Assembly: GCA_963720805.1 (NCBI GenBank)
Contig: CAVRGT010000011.1
Location: 62,001 to 126,000 of the forward strand
Direction of reading: 5' to 3'
Source of the DNA: VRUE01 sp963720805
Lineage (GTDB): Bacteria > Actinomycetota > Thermoleophilia > Solirubrobacterales > 70-9
DNA length: 64,000 nt
Part shown: piece after piece, positions 16,474-24,823 of the stretch
Position numbering within the stretch: position 1 is the first letter of the stretch
Layout: each line of letters begins with the position of its first letter
Made by a program: the position numbers and the translations under genes
Notes under the pieces: generated by a model
Databases searched by the model: none
Told to the model about the DNA's origin: nothing
Seen by the model: only the letters and a program-made list of their open reading frames with translations

Positions 16474-16508
16474 TATGTTGAGAAAAAAGGGCTCAATTCC
16501 TCAACATA
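16474..16508. promoter_or_regulatory. Inverted repeat upstream of the HTH gene, probable operator
   Basis: TATGTTGAG (16474-16482) and CTCAACATA (16500-16508) form a perfect 9-bp inverted repeat, with extra GCTCAA inside. It is AT-rich against a GC-rich background and lies in the 124-bp divergent region between the HTH gene (start 16453) and the FAH gene (start 16578). Confidence 0.5.
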
Positions 16509-16577
16509 TAAACCAGCCTGATCAATGGCTGCACCCCGAGTTCGCACGGCGTGCGAGGTTCTGACAGGGTGCCTGCG

Positions 16578-17456
16578 ATGAAGCTCTGCAGTGTTGCCAC
16601 ATCTGAAGGCATACGCGGGCTTGGGATCGTCGAGGGAGAGGAGGTTGTCGACCTCTCCGGGGCCAGGGTTCCGGCTGAACCTGCGGCCGCAATGGCCGCG
16701 GCCGGACAGGGCGGCCTGGAGGAGCTCGCTGCCCGAGCACCGCGTCTGCCGATTTCCGAGACGCGCCTGCTCGCCCCGGCCGCCCCCCGCAAGTACCTGG
16801 CGATCGCGCTCAACTACGCCGACCACATCGCCGAGATGGGGATGGAGGCGCCGCAGTGGCCGGTCTTCTTCAACAAGCAGGTGACCTGCGTGACCGGGCC
16901 GGGGGCCGAGGTGCACATGCCGAAGGTCTCGACCCTGCTCGACTACGAGGCCGAGCTGGCGCTGGTGATCGGGGAGCGCTGCCGCCACGTGCCGGTCGAG
17001 CGCGCCCATCAGGTGATCGCCGGCTACACCTGCGCCAACGACCTCAGCGTCCGCGACTGGCAGGGCCGGGCGCAGACGATGACGATCGGCAAGTCCTTCG
17101 ACACCCACGGGCCGCTCGGGCCATGGCTGGTCACCCCGGATGAGGTCGGCGATCCACAGGACCTACGGGTGCGCTGCTACGTCAACGACGAGCTGCGCCA
17201 GGACGCAAGCACCGCCGAGATGGTCTTCGACTGCTTCCAGCAGGTCTCCCACCTCTCCGAAGCATTCACCCTCGAGCCCGGCGACGTGATCGCCACCGGC
17301 ACCCCGGCGGGAGTCGGCATCGGCCGCAAGCCGATCCGCGAGAACGTGCTCCACGTCGGCGACACGGTCCGGGTCGAGATCGAGCGAATCGGCGAGCTGG
17401 TCAACACCGTGGTCGAGGAGCCCGAGGGCTACCTCGCGGAGCCGCCGGACCGCTAG
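16578..17456 (+). CDS. Fumarylacetoacetate hydrolase (FAH) family protein
   Basis: 292 aa from ATG at 16578, preceded by AGGGTG; an in-frame GTG at 16551 is less likely. The FAH fold is clear: KYLAIALNYADHIAEMG, FFNKQVTCVTGPG, the metal-binding YEAELALVIG (Glu-x-Glu), ANDLSVRDWQG, KSFDTHGPLGPWL and TGTPAGVGIG. Family members hydrolyse or decarboxylate beta-diketo and 2-oxo acids in aromatic catabolism, for example 2-hydroxyhepta-dienedioate isomerase, acylpyruvase or oxaloacetate decarboxylase. No catabolic cluster surrounds it, so the substrate is open. It converges on the SDR gene with a 4-nt overlap. Confidence 0.88.
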   Translation: MKLCSVATSEGIRGLGIVEGEEVVDLSGARVPAEPAAAMAAAGQGGLEELAARAPRLPISETRLLAPAAPRKYLAIALNYADHIAEMGMEAPQWPVFFNKQVTCVTGPGAEVHMPKVSTLLDYEAELALVIGERCRHVPVERAHQVIAGYTCANDLSVRDWQGRAQTMTIGKSFDTHGPLGPWLVTPDEVGDPQDLRVRCYVNDELRQDASTAEMVFDCFQQVSHLSEAFTLEPGDVIATGTPAGVGIGRKPIRENVLHVGDTVRVEIERIGELVNTVVEEPEGYLAEPPDR

Positions 17457-18178
17457 CGGCGGTGCACGGCGGTCGCGGTCGCCTGGTCGCGGGGGCGGAC
17501 GATGATCTCGTCGACGTTGACGTGGGGCGGTTGGGCGAGCGCCCAGCGGATGCACTCGGCTACGTCCTCGGCGCTGAGCGGCCGCATGCCGTCGTAGACC
17601 TTCGCCGCCGCGTCCTCATCGCCGCCGAAGCGAACCAGCGAGAACTCGGTCTCAACCATCCCCGGCGCGACCTCGGTGACCCGCACCGGCCGGCCCAGCA
17701 GCTCCTGGCGCAATACGCGCAGCATCGCTCGCTGGGCGTGCTTGGCGGCGTTGTAGCCGGCGCCGCCGAGGTAGGGCTCGATCGCGGCGATGCTGGTGAC
17801 GCCGACCACGTGCCCGTCGCCGGACTCGATCAGCTTCGGCAGCAGCGCCCGCGTCATCCGCATCTGCCCCAGCACGTTCGACTCATACATCGTCAACCAC
17901 TGCTCTTCGTCGGCCTCCGCGATCGAGTCGAGACCGAGGGCACCGCCGGCGTTGTTGACCAGCACGTCGCAGGCGTCGAGCGCGGCGGCGAAGGACTCGA
18001 CCGAGGCCGGATCGGTGACGTCGAGCGCGACCGCCTCGCCGCCGAACTCCTGCGTCAGCGCTTCGAGGCGGTCGAGGCGGCGGGCGCCAAGAACCACTCT
18101 GTAGCCCTCGCCGGCCAGCGCCCGCGCGGTCGCCGCGCCGATGCCACTGGAAGCGCCCGTGATCACCGCGGTTCGCAT
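17453..18178 (-). CDS. Short-chain dehydrogenase/reductase (SDR)
   Basis: 241 aa, classical SDR. It has the cofactor motif TGASSGIGAA, LDVTD, NNAG, catalytic Ser in VTSIAAI and YNAAK (Tyr-x-x-x-Lys), then APGMVETEF. The GARRLDRLEAL segment after beta-2 (Arg residues) suggests NADP(H). It resembles the YdfG-like serine 3-dehydrogenase group (NVDEIIVRPRDQ at the C-terminus). Substrate not determinable. Confidence 0.88.
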   Translation of the reverse strand: MRTAVITGASSGIGAATARALAGEGYRVVLGARRLDRLEALTQEFGGEAVALDVTDPASVESFAAALDACDVLVNNAGGALGLDSIAEADEEQWLTMYESNVLGQMRMTRALLPKLIESGDGHVVGVTSIAAIEPYLGGAGYNAAKHAQRAMLRVLRQELLGRPVRVTEVAPGMVETEFSLVRFGGDEDAAAKVYDGMRPLSAEDVAECIRWALAQPPHVNVDEIIVRPRDQATATAVHRR

Positions 18179-18220
18179 TGCGGCCGAGCCTAGCGCCTCG
18201 TCGGCAGACCCTCCGCCGAG

Positions 18221-19615
18221 CTAGCCGCGCAGGGCGAGCGCCTCGTCGAGGTGATCGAGCAGGGCGTCGAGCACCCGCGGGTCGAAGTGACTGCCGCGCC
18301 CCGCCCGCATGACCTCGAGCGCGTCATCCAGCGCCATCGCCGGGCGGTAGCAGCGGTCGCTGAGCAGGGCGTCGAAGACGTCGGCGACGGCGGTGATCCG
18401 CCCCTCGAGCGGGATCGCCTCGCCGACCAGACCCTGCGGGTAGCCGCTGCCATCCCAGCGCTCGTGGTGGGTGAGCGCGATCGTCGCGGCAAGGCGCAGC
18501 AGCTCGCTCTCGGAGTCGGTGAGAATCGCGCAGCCAACGGTGGTGTGGCGCTCCATCACCTCGCGCTCCTCCGCGGTCAGCGGGCCCTGCTTGCGCAGGA
18601 TCTGGTCCGGGGTCGCGACCTTGCCGACGTCGTGCATCGGCGCGGCGGTGCGCAGGAGCAGGACGCGGTCCTCGTCGAGGCCCAGGTGGGTCGCCAGAAG
18701 TAAGGCGATATCCGCCATCCGCTTGACGTGCCTGCCGGTCTCCTCGTCGTGCATCTCCAGCGCCTTGGCCAGCCGCTCAACGGTCTCCTGGCGCGAGGCC
18801 CGCATCTCCTCGATCGCCCGCTCCTGCGCCCGCGCCAGCTCTTCGCGCAGGTCTTCGGACTGCTTCTTGTCGGAGATGTCAGTTGAGATCCCGTAGATCC
18901 CGGTGATCTCCCCGGAGTCATCGACGAAAGGGAACTTGACGGTGAGGAAGGTCCGCTCGGGCTCGTCGCCAATTTGCAGCGTTTCCTCGCCCTCGAAGCC
19001 GGCTCCCTGCTCGAGCACCCTGCGATCGCTCTCGGCAACGAGCTGCTCCGCCGCGGGCGCCATGAGGTCGGCGTCGCTGAGCCCGATCATCTCGTTCGGC
19101 GTCTGCCCGACCACCTCGTGGGCAACCCGGTTGGCGAGCACGTAGCGCCGCTCCCGATCCTTGACGTAGATCGACACCGGGGCCCTGTCGACCAGCAGCT
19201 GCAGCCGCTCCTCCAGGGCCCTGCTGTGCGCCACCTGCGCCAGTTCGAGCCGGCGACGGCGCAGCGCGCTCATCACCGTGATCTGCAGCTGACCCGGCCA
19301 AAAGGGCTTGACCAGGTACCCGTGCACGCCGAAGGCGAAGGCCCTTCTGGCGACCTCCGGATCGTCGACGCCGGTGACCAGGACGACGGCGGTCAGGGGG
19401 CTGTCCCCGATGATCTCTTCCGCCAGCGTCAGCCCGGACTCGCCCGGCATCTGGATGTCGCAGAGGGCGAGATCGAACTCGCCTTCCCTCAGCTTCGCCC
19501 GTCCCTCCTCGACGTTGCCGGCGAACTCGCACTCGTAGTGCTCGCCCAGGGTGCGGTCGATCAAGCGCAGCACCTCCGGCCGATCGTCGGTGGCAAGGAT
19601 GCGCGGGGGGCTCAC
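18221..19615 (-). CDS. Response regulator with PAS and HD-GYP cyclic-di-GMP phosphodiesterase domains
   Basis: 464 aa. Receiver domain at residues ~4-120, with DDRPE acidic pocket, phosphoacceptor Asp53 in LALCDIQMPG and Lys103 (VKPF). PAS domain at ~130-250 (DRAPVSIYVKDRERRYVLAN). HD-GYP domain at ~275-464: His296, the metal-binding His328-Asp329 in MHDVGK and the GYP at 391-393 (WDGSGYPQGL), all present, so an active c-di-GMP phosphodiesterase is expected. The start codon overlaps the 3' end of the hybrid kinase by 4 nt, making the kinase its likely partner. Confidence 0.93.
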   Translation of the reverse strand: MSPPRILATDDRPEVLRLIDRTLGEHYECEFAGNVEEGRAKLREGEFDLALCDIQMPGESGLTLAEEIIGDSPLTAVVLVTGVDDPEVARRAFAFGVHGYLVKPFWPGQLQITVMSALRRRRLELAQVAHSRALEERLQLLVDRAPVSIYVKDRERRYVLANRVAHEVVGQTPNEMIGLSDADLMAPAAEQLVAESDRRVLEQGAGFEGEETLQIGDEPERTFLTVKFPFVDDSGEITGIYGISTDISDKKQSEDLREELARAQERAIEEMRASRQETVERLAKALEMHDEETGRHVKRMADIALLLATHLGLDEDRVLLLRTAAPMHDVGKVATPDQILRKQGPLTAEEREVMERHTTVGCAILTDSESELLRLAATIALTHHERWDGSGYPQGLVGEAIPLEGRITAVADVFDALLSDRCYRPAMALDDALEVMRAGRGSHFDPRVLDALLDHLDEALALRG

Positions 19616-21189
19616 GAGGTCGACTCGGCCCCGCTGCCCTTGCGATCGAGAAGTTCGCGGATCGCCCGCAGCAGTTCGCCGGCGCTGAACGGCTTCTCGA
19701 TGAAGGCACTGCCGTTCTGCTCGGCCAGCGCCCCGGGCGCCAGCACCTCGTGGCTGTAACCGGACATGAAGACGATGGAGATTCCGGGGCGAAGCGGCTT
19801 GATCCGCTCAACCAGCTCGGTGCCGAGCATCTCCGGCATGATCACGTCGGTCAGCAAGAGGTCGATCGCTTGCTCCTGCTCACGGCATACCGCAATCGCC
19901 TCCTCGCCGACACCGGTGCCGATCACGCTGTAGCCGCTCTTGGTCAGGATCCGTTCGGCCATGCGGCGAACGTCCGGCTCGTCCTCGACGACCAGGATCA
20001 CCTCGCCGCGACCCTGCGGGGCCGGCGCGGCGTGCACCCGCCCTTCGTCGGGGGATTTCGAGCTGACCGGCAGGTGGATCTTCATCGTCGTGCCGATCCC
20101 CGGCTCCGAGTAGACGTCGATCCGCCCACCCGCTCCGGTGACGATCCCGTAGACGGTCGCCAACCCCAGGCCGGTGCCGTCGTCCTTGGTGGTGAAGAAG
20201 GGCTCGAAGATCCGTTCGGCAGTCTCGGCATCCATGCCGACCCCGGTGTCGCTCACCTTCAGCCGCACGTAAGAGCCGGGGTTGGTGTCGGGATGCATGT
20301 AGGCGTATTCCTCGTCGAGCTCGGTCGACTCGACCTCAACCACCAGCCGACCGCCTTCGGGCATCGCGTCGCGCGCGTTGACCGCGAGGTTGACCAACAC
20401 CTGCTCGAGCTGGCCGGGGTCGATCTCGATCGCCACCCGCTCCTCGCCGTATCTGGTCGTCAACTCGATCCGCTCGCCCAGCGCTCGCTGCAGCAGGTTC
20501 TCGAGGTCGGCGACGACGTCGCGCAGGTAGAGGACCTCGGGCTTGACCACCTCGCGGCGGCTGAAGATCAGCAGCTGGCGGGTCAGGGCCGCGGCGCGCT
20601 CGGCGGCGCGGCGGATTTCCTCGACGTCTTTCTGGGCACTCGACTCGGGGTCAAGGTCATCGGCGACGAACTCGGCGTAGTTGAGGATGACGCCGAGGAT
20701 GTTGTTGAAGTCGTGGGCGATACCGCCGGCGAGCTGGCCGACGCTCTCGAGCCGGCGAGCGCGGTCGAGCTGTCGCTGCAGCGCCCGCTCCCGCTCGCTC
20801 TCGGCCCGCTCGCTGACGTCGCGAACCGCCGCGGTGGCAAGGGTCCCTTCCTCCGTCTCGATGCTGGAGAGGCTGATCTCGGCCGGGAACTCGGTGCCGT
20901 CCTTGCGCATCGCGAAGAGCTCCACGCCCGCTCCCATTGGCCGCGTGCGCGGCTCCTCGAAGTACTCGCGCCGATGGTCGGGGTGCGAGGCGCGGAAGCG
21001 CTCGGGGATCAGATCCTCGACATCCCTGCCGAGCAATTCACCGCGCGAAAAACCGAACAGAACCTCTGTCTGACCGTTGGCGAGCACGATCTGACCTTTG
21101 TCATCCACTCCGACAATCGCGTCGGGGACCGCCTCAAGCAGCTGCCCGAAGGTCGAAGTGGTAATTCCAGTGGCGGCTGGATTTTCCAC
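19612..21189 (-). CDS. Hybrid sensor histidine kinase (PAS-HisKA-HATPase-REC)
   Basis: 525 aa, no membrane segment, so a cytosolic sensor. PAS domain at residues ~12-130 (AVPDAIVGVDDKGQIVLANGQ). HisKA with phospho-His159 in GGIAHDFNNIL, the family-4 type H-box. HATPase N-box LVNLAVNARDAM, G1 DTGVGM, F-box EPFFTTK and G2 GTGLGLATVYG. A C-terminal receiver (396-515) with Asp448 in LLLTDVIMPEM. It is translated just before the HD-GYP regulator with a 4-nt overlap, so together they form a phosphorelay that should lower c-di-GMP. The signal is unknown. Confidence 0.93.
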   Translation of the reverse strand: MENPAATGITTSTFGQLLEAVPDAIVGVDDKGQIVLANGQTEVLFGFSRGELLGRDVEDLIPERFRASHPDHRREYFEEPRTRPMGAGVELFAMRKDGTEFPAEISLSSIETEEGTLATAAVRDVSERAESERERALQRQLDRARRLESVGQLAGGIAHDFNNILGVILNYAEFVADDLDPESSAQKDVEEIRRAAERAAALTRQLLIFSRREVVKPEVLYLRDVVADLENLLQRALGERIELTTRYGEERVAIEIDPGQLEQVLVNLAVNARDAMPEGGRLVVEVESTELDEEYAYMHPDTNPGSYVRLKVSDTGVGMDAETAERIFEPFFTTKDDGTGLGLATVYGIVTGAGGRIDVYSEPGIGTTMKIHLPVSSKSPDEGRVHAAPAPQGRGEVILVVEDEPDVRRMAERILTKSGYSVIGTGVGEEAIAVCREQEQAIDLLLTDVIMPEMLGTELVERIKPLRPGISIVFMSGYSHEVLAPGALAEQNGSAFIEKPFSAGELLRAIRELLDRKGSGAESTS

Positions 21190-21327
21190 AGTTTGTCCGG
21201 CTCACTCCTTCCTGCCGGTTGCACAGTCGGGTTAGACGGTAACAGTCCCCAGGTGATCTGCCAGTACACACTGTTTATCGATACGCCTGTTATTACAGGT
21301 ACGTATTTTCACTTAGCATAATTGAGA

Positions 21328-21347
21328 GTAAAAAGGTGAATTTTTAC
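21328..21347. promoter_or_regulatory. AT-rich inverted repeat in the kinase/phosphatase divergent region
   Basis: GTAAAAA (21328-21334) and TTTTTAC (21341-21347) form a perfect inverted repeat around GGTGAA. It lies in an unusually AT-rich stretch (about 21265-21347) of the 189-bp gap between the divergent hybrid kinase and phosphatase genes, so it probably holds promoters for one or both. No specific regulator can be named. Confidence 0.4.
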
Positions 21348-21378
21348 CAGTCCCGCCGGGGGCGTAGCCTGACTGAAC

Positions 21379-22299
21379 TTGACCTTCGCGCGCGCGACAG
21401 CCCTCCTCCTCGCCATCGCGGCCCTATTGCCTGCTGCCGCGGTCGGCAATAGGGCCGACGCGGCCTCCCACACCGTTGTCCTCGTGCTCGAGAACCATGA
21501 GCTGGGCGAAGTCATCGGCGCCGGTAGCGCCCTCGGCAAATTGGCGCGCAGAGGCGCCCTGGCCACGAACTACCACGCGATCGCCCATCCCTCTCTGCCT
21601 AACTATCTGGCGCTACTGGGCGGCTCCACCTTCGGGATCAGCGACGACTGCACCGATTGCCACGCCTCGGGACCGAACCTCGCGACCCAGCTTTCCACCG
21701 CCGGAATCTCCTGGCGCGCCTACATGGGCAGCATGCCGGAAGCCTGCTTTCGTGGCGCCGAAGCGGGTGAGTACGTGAAGCGGCACAACCCCTTCATGTA
21801 CTTCCCCTCGATCGTCTCCCGGCCGCGCCTCTGCCGCCGAGTCATGCCGGAAACGGGGCTGGAACGGGCGCTCGCCAGGCGCTCTCTGCCTAGCTTCGTC
21901 TGGATCGGCCCAAATCTCTGCGACGACGGCCACAGCTGCGACTTCAGTGTCGCCAACGAATACCTGCGGGAGCTTTTGCCACGGTTGCTGGCGCAGCTTG
22001 GCCCGCACGGGCTGCTCGTCGTCAGCTTCGACGAGGGCACCTCCGATGCTGCCTGCTGCGACGGCGCGGTCGGCGGCCGGGTGGCGACGATCCTCGCCGG
22101 CCCCGAGGTCCGTCGCGGCATCCGGCTCCCGCGTCCCTACTCCCACTACTCCCTGCTGGCGACGCTCGAGGACCGTTTCGGGGTGCGGCGCCTGCGGCGG
22201 GCGCGCTCCGCGCGGTCACTGAGCGCCGCCTTTCGCACCCGCCGCCCGTCGGCCGCCCTCAGGCCTGCTGGTGTTTTCTCAGCTTCGCGACACCCTTGA
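21379..22299 (+). CDS. Secreted phosphoesterase / acid phosphatase
   Basis: 306 aa from TTG at 21379; no ATG is available nearby. The signal peptide covers residues ~1-29 (ALLLAIAALLPAAAVGNRADA). The mature part has VVLVLENHELGEVIG, AHPSLPNYLALLGG and VVSFDEGTSD, the pattern of the secreted phosphoesterase family that includes phospholipase C-like and phosphatidylinositol-3-phosphatase (SapM-type) enzymes. Many Cys (CTDC, CCDG) suggest disulfides outside the cell. Its 3' end overlaps the convergent small secreted protein by 41 nt. A perfect 12-bp inverted repeat lies within the signal-peptide codons. Confidence 0.8.
   Translation: MTFARATALLLAIAALLPAAAVGNRADAASHTVVLVLENHELGEVIGAGSALGKLARRGALATNYHAIAHPSLPNYLALLGGSTFGISDDCTDCHASGPNLATQLSTAGISWRAYMGSMPEACFRGAEAGEYVKRHNPFMYFPSIVSRPRLCRRVMPETGLERALARRSLPSFVWIGPNLCDDGHSCDFSVANEYLRELLPRLLAQLGPHGLLVVSFDEGTSDAACCDGAVGGRVATILAGPEVRRGIRLPRPYSHYSLLATLEDRFGVRRLRRARSARSLSAAFRTRRPSAALRPAGVFSASRHP
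21420..21456 (+). repeat. 12-bp inverted repeat in signal-peptide coding region
   Basis: GGCCCTATTGCC (21420-21431) pairs perfectly with GGCAATAGGGCC (21445-21456), loop 13 nt. It lies about 40 nt into the phosphatase mRNA and could form a stable hairpin near the start of translation. Confidence 0.55.
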
Positions 22300-22564
22300 C
22301 GCAGCGCGAGAACGCCGTCCCCGTCTCGCCTTTGACGTGCTTCTTGCTCTGGCCCTTGCAGTAGACGCCATAGGCCTTGGCCTTTTCCGGCATCCCGGCA
22401 CTTGGGCCCGGGGTCTTTTCGGGCTTTTCGGGAGCCGGGTTGTATTCCGGACCGTTGCCGTGCCCGTTTCCGTGGCCGGCGGGCGGATTCGCGACGACCG
22501 TGGCCGGCACCACGGTCAGAACCAGGGCCGCGAGCGTCGCGGCTACCTTCGTCTGCAGCTTCAT
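22259..22564 (-). CDS. Small secreted protein, function unknown
   Basis: 101 aa from ATG at 22564, chosen because AGGAGGCAG precedes it; an upstream in-frame start lacks this. The signal peptide is residues ~1-26 (MKLQTKVAATLAALVLTVV, cleavage after VVA). A Gly/His/Asn- and Pro-rich linker leads to a short C-terminal domain with two Cys (GVYCKGQSKKH, FSRCVKGVAKLRK). I do not recognise the family. It converges on the phosphatase and overlaps its end by 41 nt. Confidence 0.7.
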   Translation of the reverse strand: MKLQTKVAATLAALVLTVVPATVVANPPAGHGNGHGNGPEYNPAPEKPEKTPGPSAGMPEKAKAYGVYCKGQSKKHVKGETGTAFSRCVKGVAKLRKHQQA

Positions 22565-22670
22565 ATCTGCCTCCTGTTCGATCCGCCCGAGCGGGCGTCG
22601 TTCGTAATCGCTCAATTGCAGGAACGGCGATGGAGGGGTCCCGTCAGGGCCTAACCTGAGATTGCGGCCG

Positions 22671-24146
22671 TCAGGGCTTCTTGCCGACCCCGTGCTGGGG
22701 CGGCGTTGCTCCGGCTGCGGTCGCGGCCGAGTCCTCAGGGCCGGATTCGCTCGACGGACCCGCTTCTTCGCCTTTACTCGGAGGAGCGGGGTGTTCCGGA
22801 TGGACGGGCTTCGAGGACTGCCCGGGGGGTACTCCCGCGGAAGAGCCGTGGCCGGAGTTTTTGTGGGCGGCGGCGGTTTCCTGGCCGTGCTCGGCCGCGG
22901 CGGGATGCTGCTTCACATGTCCCTTGCCGCTGGGGCGTTCGCCGGCCTTTCCATGGGAGGACCCGGGCGCCCTCGCATTCGCACCGGGTGCGCCCCCCTG
23001 GCCGCCGCCAGTGCTCGCCGGAGCGTCTGCGGGCTTCGCAGGCCCGTGTTCGGTCGCCTGCCCGGCGTTGCCCGAGTTCGGCTGGGATTCCGCCTGGCGC
23101 GCGGAACCCGTGGAGTTGGCCGGTCGGGCTTGCCCGTGCGCAATGACCGTTGTCGCCTCCCCCGGCGTCACGCCTGAATCGGCCTGCGACTCTGCCGCCG
23201 GCAACCGCCGCGACTCGGCCTTCGAGTCGCCGCCGCCCGGCAGGCCGAGGTCGATCAGGCCGCCGCGCTCGGCCGCACCGGTGCCAATCGCGGCGATCGC
23301 CAGCACAGCGGCGGCGCCTTTCAATGCCGCCGAGGATCCGAGCGTCTTGGCGGCACCACCCGCAACGACCGCCCCGGCCGTGGTTGCGCCGGCGCCGCCG
23401 GCGGCTCCACCGCCGAGCAGGCTCTGGAAGAGACTCGCCGCGGCGGCAGCCGGCAATGGCGCCAGCGCGGCGAAGTTCCGCTCCCGATCCTCGATCTCGT
23501 CACCGAAGCGCCGGCAGTCCGGGCAGGAGCGCAGGTGTGCGCGGATGTCGCGGCGGCGGGTGACGCGGCCATCGCCGCCGGAGAGCGCCTCGGTCACCGT
23601 CACGCAGTCCATGCCCCGGCCCTCATCCATCTGGTGCAGGCTGAGGCGCGCCTCGTAGAGGGTCTGGCGCGCAACCGCGGGGGAGGTGTCGAGTGCGCCC
23701 GCGATCCCGGCGAAGTCGAGCCCGGCGAGCTCGCGCATCACCAGGGCGCCGCGCTGGCGCTCGGGCAGCTCGTCGATATCGGCGAGAAGGCCGCGCAGGC
23801 GCTCGCGCGAACTCAGGTCGTCCACCAGCGGCGGCCCCGGCGCGGCGAGCTCGGCGCCCAACTCGCCCGTATCGCGGCGGCGGCGCAGCACCTCGATCGA
23901 CTCGTTGTGGGCAATCCGGTAGAGCCAGGACCTCAGCTTGATCTCCCGCTGCTCGCCGGGCAACGCCCGCAACACCTTCAGCATCGTGTTCTGCAGCGCG
24001 TCCTGGGCGTCCTGCGAGTCGCCGACGATCGACGCGCAGTAGCGGTAGAGCGGCTGGTGGTAGCGCTCGAAGATCGCCGCGAAGGCGCGCTCCTCCCCAT
24101 CGGCCGCCCGCTGCACCAAGCGCTCGTCGGAAAGCAGGCTGCTCAT
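22671..24146 (-). CDS. ECF sigma-70 factor fused to zinc-binding and transmembrane tail
   Basis: 491 aa, over twice the ~190 aa of a normal ECF sigma factor. Sigma region 2 is at residues ~8-85 (ERAFAAIFERYHQPLYRYCASIVG, SWLYRIAHNESIEVLRRRR) and region 4 at ~115-170 (LPERQRGALVMRELAGLDFAGIAGAL). A zinc-finger-like motif follows (DIRAHLRSCPDCRRFGDEI, the H-x3-C-x2-C of anti-sigma factors), then an Ala/Gly-rich hydrophobic stretch (ALKGAAAVLAIAAIGTGAA) that could cross the membrane, and ~190 low-complexity Pro/Gly/Ser residues probably outside. The fused tail may act as a built-in anti-sigma. Divergent from the 44-aa hydrophobic protein. Confidence 0.85.
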   Translation of the reverse strand: MSSLLSDERLVQRAADGEERAFAAIFERYHQPLYRYCASIVGDSQDAQDALQNTMLKVLRALPGEQREIKLRSWLYRIAHNESIEVLRRRRDTGELGAELAAPGPPLVDDLSSRERLRGLLADIDELPERQRGALVMRELAGLDFAGIAGALDTSPAVARQTLYEARLSLHQMDEGRGMDCVTVTEALSGGDGRVTRRRDIRAHLRSCPDCRRFGDEIEDRERNFAALAPLPAAAAASLFQSLLGGGAAGGAGATTAGAVVAGGAAKTLGSSAALKGAAAVLAIAAIGTGAAERGGLIDLGLPGGGDSKAESRRLPAAESQADSGVTPGEATTVIAHGQARPANSTGSARQAESQPNSGNAGQATEHGPAKPADAPASTGGGQGGAPGANARAPGSSHGKAGERPSGKGHVKQHPAAAEHGQETAAAHKNSGHGSSAGVPPGQSSKPVHPEHPAPPSKGEEAGPSSESGPEDSAATAAGATPPQHGVGKKP

Positions 24147-24317
24147 CTGACGCTGTGCGCATCGAGTGCCATCTCCTCAAGGGTAGGGGCCTTGGCTCAT
24201 TGCCGAAACGGCCCGCCGGCCAAGTTGTCAGTGCCTTGCCGGGTAATGGCTGACAAACAGACGACCCCGGCGTTCCAAACTGCAGCCCGTTTTTGGGATA
24301 CCTCGGAGGGAGATCAA

Positions 24318-24452
24318 ATGGTTGGTGCGGTAATCGGACTGCTGATCCTGATCGCGATCGTGCTCGTCCTGCTCAAGGTCGCCGTCGCCGGGGGCATCCT
24401 CGGCCTGATCGCGATCGTGCTGCTCGTTCTGCTGCTGTTGGGACGGATCTAA
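24318..24452 (+). CDS. 44-aa hydrophobic membrane protein
   Basis: ATG at 24318, preceded by GGAGGGAGATCAA; 44 aa ending at 24452. The whole protein is hydrophobic, with two helices separated by KVAVAGG and ending in LLGRI. Similar tiny hydrophobic proteins are common in actinobacteria, some stress-induced, but no function is known. It is divergent from the sigma fusion gene, which might control it. Confidence 0.6.
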   Translation: MVGAVIGLLILIAIVLVLLKVAVAGGILGLIAIVLLVLLLLGRI

Positions 24453-24584
24453 CGACCGAGGAACCGCCAGATACCAATTTGGGAACGATCAGTTCAAGTT
24501 GATCGGTTCCGGCGCCGATTAGTGCCACATGCGCTTGGCCCAAGCATTGCCGAACGCCTGACTCAGAGGTGATAGAGCAACCGT

Positions 24585-24670
24585 GCCGACCGCCGGAAGC
24601 GTGCGTCGACCCTCAGCGTCGAATGGTCGATTGACCCCCGCATAAGGGGGCAAACCGTTCAGTCAACGCC
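24585..24670. ncRNA. Conserved structured intergenic element, copy 1 (strand unknown)
   Basis: About 85 nt closely similar to 54709-54792. Shared blocks on the plus strand: GCCGA, CGACCCT, then TGGTCGATTGACCC, CGCATA and AAACCGTTCAG, ending CGCC. Hairpin 1 is GGTC-GATT-GACC (24625-24636). Hairpin 2 is CCCC-GCATAA-GGGG (24636-24649), alternative to or stacked on the first. In the other copy hairpin 2 keeps its pairing with one C-G to A-T exchange. It sits between two convergent gene ends, so it is not a leader of either gene. It could be a small RNA, a REP-type repeat or a recombination site. Confidence 0.5.
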
Positions 24671-24702
24671 ACCCGCGCTCAAGACAACAGCGATGGCGAG
24701 GT

Positions 24703-24738
24703 GGTGTCTGCACCTGTTTCGAGACATAGGGAGACACC
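24703..24738. repeat. Hairpin following structured element copy 1
   Basis: GGTGTCT (24703-24709) pairs with AGACACC (24732-24738), loop 22 nt; inner TGTCT/AGACA pairings compete with it. A hairpin also follows copy 2 of the element (54857-54892), so it may be part of the same unit, for instance a terminator on the plus strand. Confidence 0.35.
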
Positions 24739-24823
24739 GAATGAAGGGAGCTCTCCTGTGGCGAAGGTGCGGTACCTGGTGTTGCCCTGCGCGGCATGAG
24801 CAGCACGCGCTGCTGGGTGGTTC

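Noticed and set aside
19750..21321. 523-codon plus-strand frame opposite the histidine kinase
   Set aside because: A shadow of the kinase gene, with no domain and an Arg/His/Asp-rich composition typical of antisense frames.
24585..24670. Assignment of the paired element to the 6C RNA or another known actinobacterial RNA
   Set aside because: The loop C-runs and hairpin sizes of 6C RNA are absent, and the invariant GCATA and AAACCGTTCAG do not fit a class known to me.
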